A stretch of 38,488 nt of DNA from positions 1 to 38,488 of the forward strand of contig JAEWDM010000015.1 of assembly GCA_023390115.1 (NCBI GenBank), written 5' to 3'. Positions 33,619 through 38,488 of the stretch are shown here, one piece after another. A program made the translations under genes and the position numbers. Below the pieces are notes generated by a model. The model had not been told where the DNA came from. It saw only the letters and a program-made list of their open reading frames with translations, and did not search any database. Positions within the stretch are counted from its first letter, which is position 1. Each line of letters opens with the position of its first letter. Source of the stretch: Bacillota bacterium. GTDB taxonomy: Bacteria; Bacillota; Clostridia; Acetivibrionales; DSM-27016.

Positions 33619-34781
33619 TGCGGGGATATACGACCTATTGCCTTGGCGGAGCTTCAGAGCTGTCGGATCAGTACTATAAAGATATACATGCCTTTACAGA
33701 TGAATTTTTTATTAAGACAGAGCCTTTTTTGCCTTTCATAGAAGCATACAGGAGCTATGTAAGTATTTCTTTTCCCCATTTATCTTATCCCGTCAGGGAA
33801 TGCGCCTTTGAGTTTCTCATGCTGGGAATTCTGTGGAAAATATACAGCCTTAACGCCCTAAGGCTTTCGCCATTGGCCGCAGGCATAATGAAATCGCTTT
33901 TACGGCTTCGCATGCATGGAGAGCTTATGAAGCAATGCACAGATTTTATACGCGGTATAATGTCAACGCTTTTTCTCTTACCCCAAGGAGCAGACAGGGT
34001 ATCATATGCAGAGCCTTCCAAATGCAATCTTAATAAGCTGAACAGGTGGCTTTATGCTTCGGGTGATTTCAATCAGGAGGCAGAGCGCCTGCGCTTGTGG
34101 AGCAGCTTTTTAAAAGGAGCGGAGCCTCAAGCTTCATATAATATTATTAACGCATCCGTTTCTCTTGCCTCATGGTTCGAAATCAGAAGCAAAGAGATTT
34201 TGGGAGCGTACACATCACAGGTTGACAGCTTTCTGGACGATAGCCTAAAGTCTGACTATTGGCGTGAAGACGTAATATTTTGCCGCAGGAGAAGGATAGA
34301 ATACCATATGAATATGCTCGGGGCAGAAATTATGAACAGGGTCTTCCGAAGCGAATTTGTGAGAACACACCACAGAGCAGTGCTTTTGCCTGCCTGCATG
34401 TGTATTATGGGCCATGAAAAATGTAAAGCGGCAGCGGAGGCCGGCGGGCTAAAATGCACGGGATGCACCTCAGGATGTGTGGTCAACCGCTTAAGCAGGC
34501 TAGGGGAATTGCACAACTTTATCGTTTTGATTATAAAGCATGAGTCTGACTCTCTTTCTCCGCAACTGTCTAAAAACCCTGACGGCAGCAAAACAGGCAT
34601 AGTGGGTATTGCCTGTGTGCTTAATCTCATATCGGGAGGGTGGAAGGCTGGAAGGCTCGGAATGCCCGCACAGTGTATTATTCTCGACTACTGCGGCTGC
34701 AAAAAGCACTGGCACCCGTGCGGAATAGCAACCGGGATTAACATGAGGCAATTTATGAAGATTATGGATATACCGCATTGA
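33618..34781 (+). CDS. DUF116-domain Cys-rich protein
   Basis: 387 aa. The first ~240 residues are mostly helical with no recognised domain. The C-terminal half matches DUF116: LLPACMCIMGHEKCKAAAEA, CTGCTSGC, GIVGIACVLNLISGG and ILDYCGCKKHWHPCG. Eleven Cys lie in residues 260-368, several as CxC or CxxC, suggesting metal or Fe-S binding. The ATG overlaps the AI-2E stop (TAATG) and has AAGGAGG 10 nt upstream, so the two are translationally coupled. No function is known for DUF116. It has no signal peptide and is probably cytoplasmic. Confidence 0.88.
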   Translation: MRGYTTYCLGGASELSDQYYKDIHAFTDEFFIKTEPFLPFIEAYRSYVSISFPHLSYPVRECAFEFLMLGILWKIYSLNALRLSPLAAGIMKSLLRLRMHGELMKQCTDFIRGIMSTLFLLPQGADRVSYAEPSKCNLNKLNRWLYASGDFNQEAERLRLWSSFLKGAEPQASYNIINASVSLASWFEIRSKEILGAYTSQVDSFLDDSLKSDYWREDVIFCRRRRIEYHMNMLGAEIMNRVFRSEFVRTHHRAVLLPACMCIMGHEKCKAAAEAGGLKCTGCTSGCVVNRLSRLGELHNFIVLIIKHESDSLSPQLSKNPDGSKTGIVGIACVLNLISGGWKAGRLGMPAQCIILDYCGCKKHWHPCGIATGINMRQFMKIMDIPH

Positions 34782-34813
34782 AACATTTAATCCCTTGACA
34801 GGACTTCATACCG

Positions 34814-35656
34814 TCAAAGCTCCGGCGTCCATTTTTGCCTGCTTTTTTCAACATGCTCATTTACCAGCTTGTCGAATTGATCGCGTATCAGCACTATGGT
34901 AGGGTGATCGCCGGATGAATATTTAACGCTTCCTATACCCGACACCGGAAGCACCTTTATTGATGTACCTGAAATAAATACTCCCTCCATTTTATCCAGC
35001 AAATCCACATCAATAAGCGTCTCTACCAGCTCCATGCCAAGCTTTATGCACACGTTTATTATATATTCTCTTGTAACTCCCTTCAGCACGTATTCTCCGG
35101 GAGCGGTAAACACCTTCGTTCCTTTGACGAAAAATACATTTGATTTGCTTCCCTCTGTTATTTTCCCCGCACTATTTACCAGCAGCAGCTCAAAATAATT
35201 TCCCTCTGCCAATTTTTCGCTTACGGCCCGTTTATATTCCGCACTTAAAATTTTAATATTGGGATTTTTTCTTTCCCAGTTAAACAATGCCGCTTGCACT
35301 CCCCTGTTTATTTCTTCGCTTGAAGGGTAATAGCTCTTGCTTATATAAGCCAGACAGCTCTGTATATTACCCTCATAGAAAATGACAACCTTCACATTGC
35401 AGCTTACAAGGTTATTTGCCTTAACAAGCTTTTGAATGCTATAAGCCAACTGCTGCTTTGTAAATTCAAGCTCCTTTCCAAGAATAGACAGGGAGTTCTT
35501 TAAACGCATATAGTGGTCTTCAAAGAAAAGCGGCGCCAGATCAATTATGCGTATAACCTCATAAACAACACTATCGGTTATATCCGCCCCGGAAAGCTCT
35601 CTCTGCTCTATAAGCCTGTCATTTACAATATATAAACTGCCTGCATTGTCAATCAT
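34814..35656 (-). CDS. Class IV aminotransferase
   Basis: 280 aa, a fold-type IV PLP enzyme (IlvE / D-amino acid aminotransferase / PabC lyase superfamily). The likely PLP Lys is in SAEYKRAVSEKL, Glu in ITEGSKSNVFFV, and the phosphate-loop block in VFISGTSIKVLPV. The usual substrate-distinguishing residues do not allow a choice between branched-chain aminotransferase, D-amino acid aminotransferase and aminodeoxychorismate lyase. The SD is GAGGG, 9 nt from ATG. It stands alone and convergent with the DUF116 gene, with 32 nt between stops and no terminator seen. Confidence 0.88.
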   Translation of the reverse strand: MIDNAGSLYIVNDRLIEQRELSGADITDSVVYEVIRIIDLAPLFFEDHYMRLKNSLSILGKELEFTKQQLAYSIQKLVKANNLVSCNVKVVIFYEGNIQSCLAYISKSYYPSSEEINRGVQAALFNWERKNPNIKILSAEYKRAVSEKLAEGNYFELLLVNSAGKITEGSKSNVFFVKGTKVFTAPGEYVLKGVTREYIINVCIKLGMELVETLIDVDLLDKMEGVFISGTSIKVLPVSGIGSVKYSSGDHPTIVLIRDQFDKLVNEHVEKSRQKWTPEL

Positions 35657-35891
35657 TAAATTTATCCCTCTTTTTACAATTTGAATTTTCGCTAAAAAAG
35701 CTTTATTTTAAGCCTATAAGCTTATTTTTCATACATAGTACAAGGATATTTTACATAAAATAAAGCTATGCTGTCAAACCTTGTTTTCAGGCATATTATT
35801 GACATCAGGACCCTCTATATATTTTAATTGGCAATTATCATGTAATTTATTTAGAATTTACATAATTATACAATATATTTTGGAGGTATTT

Positions 35892-36248
35892 ATGAAAAGG
35901 CATGTGCTAATAGCTTTTATTGCCGCTGCCCTTCTGACATTAGGAGGGTGCGGAGAAAAATCAACCTATACAAAGGAGTTTGAGTACCTTCCCTCATACC
36001 CGGGCATGGAAAGTGCCAATACCACTCAGGTATATCAGCAGACCTTTTCAAATGCCGTATATACAATAAAGGATGCCGCATATAAGGACATTTTCAAGAA
36101 ATATAGAAGCATTCTTGAAAAGGATGGCTGGAAAATAAAGGACAGTGGCAATACCATAAGCATAAATGCCGAGAAGGGCAAGCATATGGCTGTAATCATA
36201 CCCATGCAGGTGAAGGATGATGTAACTATTTTTATATTGTCAAAATAG
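35892..36248 (+). CDS. Small lipoprotein of unknown function
   Basis: 118 aa from the ATG at 35892 with GGAGG 7 nt upstream. A longer open frame from 35781 has no SD and delays the signal, so it is rejected. The lipoprotein signal is KRHVLIAFIAAALLTLGGC with the modified Cys at 20. The mature part is ~98 residues, lysine-rich, with FEYLPSYPGMESANTTQVYQ and a mixed alpha/beta pattern. I do not recognise a family. A small-membrane-protein gene follows after 53 nt on the same strand. Confidence 0.85.
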   Translation: MKRHVLIAFIAAALLTLGGCGEKSTYTKEFEYLPSYPGMESANTTQVYQQTFSNAVYTIKDAAYKDIFKKYRSILEKDGWKIKDSGNTISINAEKGKHMAVIIPMQVKDDVTIFILSK

Positions 36249-36301
36249 GCTTGTATTAGTATTATTAATAGTAGATATTAATTTCAAATGCGGAGGGTAA
36301 T

Positions 36302-36451
36302 ATGCATTTAATATTATTGGCCTTTTTTGGTCTATTCCTGTTTATGGTTATAATGTACCTTGTTGTTAAAGCGGCGGTAAATAATTCGGAACAGCTTAAA
36401 GAAATAAAGGTTATACTTATGAAGGCTCAGAATAATCGTTACGGAGAATAA
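36302..36451 (+). CDS. Small membrane protein, 49 aa
   Basis: ATG at 36302, TAA at 36449-36451. Begins MHLILLAFFGLFLFMVIMYL, a single membrane helix of ~25 residues, followed by a charged tail NNSEQLKEIKVILMKAQNNR. The SD GGAGGG lies 5 nt before ATG. The helix-plus-amphipathic-tail layout and good SD support a real gene, but I know no family. A short AGCC/GGCT hairpin and TTATTT at 36458-36475 could terminate it. Confidence 0.7.
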   Translation: MHLILLAFFGLFLFMVIMYLVVKAAVNNSEQLKEIKVILMKAQNNRYGE

Positions 36452-36457
36452 AAAACA

Positions 36458-36475
36458 AGCCTTCAGGCTCTTATT
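36458..36475 (+). terminator. Short terminator-like hairpin after the 49-aa gene
   Basis: AGCC-TTCA-GGCT followed by CTTATTT. Only four base pairs, so weak. Confidence 0.35.
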
Positions 36476-36604
36476 TCCCGAAAGCTTTAAAATAAATGAA
36501 CTATCGTAATGCTATTATATATAATAATTGCTAAGCGCGTATTATGGCAGTGTTAATTTATAATGAATGTACTATTTATTTCTTATCGGGCATAAATAGT
36601 AACT

Positions 36605-37219
36605 ATGAAAAGAAATATACGTGTAAGAGCATCTGCCTGCTTTAAAAGAACAAGCGCACACCGCGTTTGCCGCAATCATAAAGGGCCTTTTTCTCAATGC
36701 TTTAAACAAGCGGCGGCGGCAATTTTTTATATTGCTTTATTTCTGACAGGAATTATAATATCCTTTTCAGGGAAGCCTTCTTTTAATGACGACACAAGTA
36801 TTTTAAGACGGGAATACCTTTTTGAAAAAAATGCCGGGGTTACTGTCAGAAGCTCTGAAATGCTGTACCGCACCCTTATAAGCCAGTTGGGCAAGCCTTA
36901 TGCTTACGGACACGAAGGGCCGGATTCGTTTGACTGCTCAGGTCTCATAAAATACGTATATTCAAAAATAGGCATGAGCCTGCCAAGGCTAGTGTCAGAT
37001 CAGGCCAAGGCCGGGGCTTGGGTGGATAAACCGGATTTGAAATTCGGTGACATAGTATTCTTTTCAAATGACAGCGGCGAAGAGCCTTCTCATGCAGGAA
37101 TATACATAGGGCACAGTTACTTTATACACGCCCCCAAAACAGGTGACGTGGTTAAGATAAGCTCGCTCAGCTCAGAGTATTACCGTCAAAAATATTGCAC
37201 TGCCGCAAGGTTTTTGTAA
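36605..37219 (+). CDS. NlpC/P60 cell-wall hydrolase with N-terminal membrane anchor
   Basis: 204 aa. A basic, cysteine-containing cytoplasmic segment (~1-35) precedes one membrane helix (~36-56, AAAAIFYIALFLTGIIISF). The NlpC/P60 domain (~85-204) has catalytic Cys111 (DSFDCSGLIKY), His163 (PSHAGIYIG) and third residue His175 (YFIHAP). It would cut stem peptides of peptidoglycan, usually D-Glu to diamino acid. No SH3 or LysM targeting domain is present. The SD is poor (GGGC 14 nt before ATG), so expression may be low or the start may be wrong, though no better in-frame start precedes the helix. Confidence 0.9.
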   Translation: MKRNIRVRASACFKRTSAHRVCRNHKGPFSQCFKQAAAAIFYIALFLTGIIISFSGKPSFNDDTSILRREYLFEKNAGVTVRSSEMLYRTLISQLGKPYAYGHEGPDSFDCSGLIKYVYSKIGMSLPRLVSDQAKAGAWVDKPDLKFGDIVFFSNDSGEEPSHAGIYIGHSYFIHAPKTGDVVKISSLSSEYYRQKYCTAARFL

Positions 37220-37225
37220 CTTGCT

Positions 37226-37510
37226 TTAAGGCTCCTCTTCTCTGTACTTTAATATATTCTCACTGTGAAAAATATGCCCCAGGGCAGTGACACATGCGGT
37301 TCCCACAAATGACATTATTTCACCGCCTGTAGAATTATCGCCAATAAAGACGATGCTCTCCACGAAACCGTATTTATTCTGCATATCCTTCAAAAGCCGT
37401 ATATATTCTTTATCATTTATCATCAGGCTCGGTTCTTTTCCTTTAATCAAGCTATCTATTACCTTGAACATCAGCATTTCTTTTTCTCTATGCATTTGTA
37501 AAAAAACCAT
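37226..37510 (-). CDS. Hypothetical protein, ~80-94 aa
   Basis: The open frame contains MLMFKVIDSLIKGKEPSLMI, NDKEYIRLLKDMQNKYGFVE, SIVFIGDNSTGGEIMSF and a tail rich in Glu. Composition looks coding, and it better resembles a soluble alpha/beta protein than the plus-strand frame opposite it. The start is unclear: ATGs at 37510, 37495, 37477 and 37471 are possible, and AGAAGGA lies directly before the first. I recognise no family. It converges with the NlpC/P60 gene, 6 nt between stops. Confidence 0.5.
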   Translation of the reverse strand: MVFLQMHREKEMLMFKVIDSLIKGKEPSLMINDKEYIRLLKDMQNKYGFVESIVFIGDNSTGGEIMSFVGTACVTALGHIFHSENILKYREEEP

Positions 37511-37691
37511 TCCTTCTGTATTACTTGTAACATTTATGCAAACACTGCTTAAGCATCAATTTCATATAACACTCCCAATAAACAGCAAAACAAAAGTATA
37601 TATATATTATACCTCTGCTGTGCCCGGTTATTCCAGCCTATTTTTAATTTACCTTTACGGATATTTTTAATTTGTAATATGCCTTTAATTT

Positions 37692-37725
37692 TTAACATAC
37701 TCTTAATCTTTCCTTAAAGTATAAT
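37692..37725 (+). promoter_or_regulatory. Phased TTAA hexamers and consensus -10 before the 48-aa gene
   Basis: TTAACA (37692), TTAATC (37703) and TTAAAG (37714) start 11 bp apart and run directly into TATAAT (37720-37725). There is no standard -35. The arrangement resembles the array before the alkaline phosphatase and Bacillus PhoP boxes. Confidence 0.4.
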
Positions 37726-37767
37726 CTGTAAAATATATTCAAATAACATATACAAGGAGTGATTAAT

Positions 37768-37914
37768 ATGGAACATCAAAACCTTCTTTTATATGACACT
37801 GCTTTGCTTAAGAAACAGATTGCAGATAACTCAAAAAAAATTGATGAATACCTTAAACAGTTGAGCATAATAAACAGCAACAGGCTGTCCGATGCACCTG
37901 AAGCTGATTGTTAA
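37768..37914 (+). CDS. Small hydrophilic protein, 48 aa
   Basis: ATG at 37768, TAA at 37912-37914, with an ideal SD (AAGGAG, 8 nt). Begins MEHQNLLLYDTALLKKQIAD and continues with a helical Lys-rich stretch, SKKIDEYLKQL. No membrane segment. A -10 TATAAT lies 43 nt upstream of the ATG. I do not recognise a family; its size and helical pattern fit a small regulator or phosphatase-like peptide, but Spo0E's signature is not visible. Confidence 0.65.
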   Translation: MEHQNLLLYDTALLKKQIADNSKKIDEYLKQLSIINSNRLSDAPEADC

Positions 37915-37968
37915 AACTAAAGCTATTTGCTAAAGCTACTTCCAACTAAAAATATAAAAATTGATTTA

Positions 37969-37997
37969 TTGACAAAGACTCTTTAAAGCAGTAAAAT
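37969..37997 (+). promoter_or_regulatory. tRNA-Thr promoter
   Basis: TTGACA (37969-37974), 17-nt spacer, TAAAAT (37992-37997). The predicted start is about 35-40 nt before the tRNA. Confidence 0.85.
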
Positions 37998-38041
37998 ATT
38001 TAATACGGGTCGGGATTATCTGCCTGGCCCGTTGTTTTTTT

Positions 38042-38116
38042 GCCGCTGTGGCTCAGGGGTAGAGCAATTCACTCGTAATGAATAGGTCGGGGGTTCGATT
38101 CCCCCCAGCGGCTCCA
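38042..38116 (+). tRNA. tRNA-Thr (anticodon CGU)
   Basis: Full cloverleaf: acceptor GCCGCTG/CAGCGGC, D stem GCTC/GAGC, anticodon stem ATTCA/TGAAT with loop CTCGTAA (anticodon CGT, reads ACG), T stem GGGGG/CCCCC with TTCGATT loop, discriminator T. The CCA end is encoded (38114-38116). It is a single tRNA transcription unit with its own promoter and terminator. Confidence 0.97.
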
Positions 38117-38117
38117 A

Positions 38118-38155
38118 AAAGACATACCTTTCCGCCAAGGGGAAGGTATGTCTTT
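38118..38155 (+). terminator. Terminator after tRNA-Thr
   Basis: AAAGACATACCTT pairs perfectly with AAGGTATGTCTTT, plus inner CC/GG, then TTTCTTAT. It starts two bases after the tRNA CCA. Confidence 0.85.
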
Positions 38156-38275
38156 CTTATATCAGAAAACATAGTATTATAACCTTAAAATCGCTTAATA
38201 CCCGGCAAAAGGCAAGCTGCTGATTATTTATATAATGCGGATAATATGCAATGCAAGGAGGGAGCGAAAGTAGCT

Positions 38276-38488
38276 GTGGAAAAAAGATTATCAAGGAAAA
38301 GCAAAAAGACAATAAGCATTGTAAGCATTGTAATTAGTGCTGTTGTATGTATCTCCATTATAGGAAGTTCTTTTTTATATGATTACATATGTCGTACAAG
38401 AAAGAATGTAGATTTCGAAGAAATAATTAATCATGAGGTGAAATCCTCAACCTTGTATATTGTTAGTGAAACTGCAACAATATCAGGA
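38276..38488 (+). CDS. Unidentified membrane-anchored protein, N-terminal part
   Basis: The gene is cut by the window end; 71 residues are visible. A basic start (EKRLSRKSKK) precedes one membrane helix (ISIVSIVISAVVCISIIGSS), then a polar segment VDFEEIINHEVKSSTLYIVS. The likely start is GTG at 38276, 14 nt after AGGAGG; an in-frame ATG at 38246 has no SD. The layout suggests a protein anchored by one helix with its bulk outside the cell. I cannot assign a family from this part. Confidence 0.6.
   Translation, partial: MEKRLSRKSKKTISIVSIVISAVVCISIIGSSFLYDYICRTRKNVDFEEIINHEVKSSTLYIVSETATISG

Noticed and set aside
37287..37670. 127-codon plus-strand ORF near the NlpC/P60 gene
   Set aside because: No SD and low-complexity Ser/Ile/Leu composition; it mirrors the minus-strand hypothetical protein and then runs into AT-rich intergenic DNA.
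1..38488. CRISPR array, prophage genes, rRNA
   Set aside because: No regularly spaced repeats, phage structural genes or rRNA segments were seen.

Overview
The window looks like a chromosomal segment of an anaerobic, spore-forming, cellulosome-producing member of the Clostridia. It carries a GH26 mannanase with a type I dockerin, spoVS beside rny and ymdB, a single-chain clostridial-type PurL, CIRCE-controlled htpG, AT-rich intergenic DNA and strong purine-rich Shine-Dalgarno (SD) sites. I cannot name the species.

Layout. 1-2301 is an accessory patch: the start of a RAYT-type HUH transposase, the 3' remnant of a Gfo/Idh/MocA-like oxidoreductase, and a broken IS630-type transposase overlapping an intact zinc-finger/pRiA4b ORF-3-like passenger gene. 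2658-6603 (minus) is a run pgeF, peptide-binding lipoprotein, lspA, rluD. 6875-9739 (minus) is rny, ymdB, spoVS, with a promoter about 450 nt upstream of rny. 10319-14122 (minus) holds two half-size TauE/SafE proteins, a YgiQ radical SAM protein and folD. 14339-17162 (plus) is a secreted alkaline phosphatase behind a Pho-box-like array, then a YibE/F membrane protein. 17170-19909 has a stand-alone sensor membrane domain, an alpha/beta hydrolase with a perfect consensus promoter, and a PilZ protein.

20171-21907 is the secreted CBM35-GH26-dockerin mannanase with a long leader containing a G-rich tract. 22454-27790 (minus) holds purL and a chemoreceptor without a ligand domain. 28082-30318 (plus) is a cupin-type XRE regulator with an acyl-CoA synthetase. 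30399-32309 (minus) is htpG. 32557-34781 (plus) is an AI-2E family transporter overlapping a Cys-rich DUF116 protein. 34814-38488 has a class IV aminotransferase, a small lipoprotein, two small ORFs of 48-49 aa, an NlpC/P60 hydrolase, tRNA-Thr(CGU), and the start of an unidentified membrane-anchored protein.

Most of the window is housekeeping DNA. The parts that stand out are the IS630 passenger gene, the rny leader and start codon, the two 11-bp-phased TTAA arrays, the G-rich mannanase leader, the AI-2E/DUF116 pair and several near-perfect inverted repeats. I did not find a convincing new multi-gene defence or biosynthetic system.
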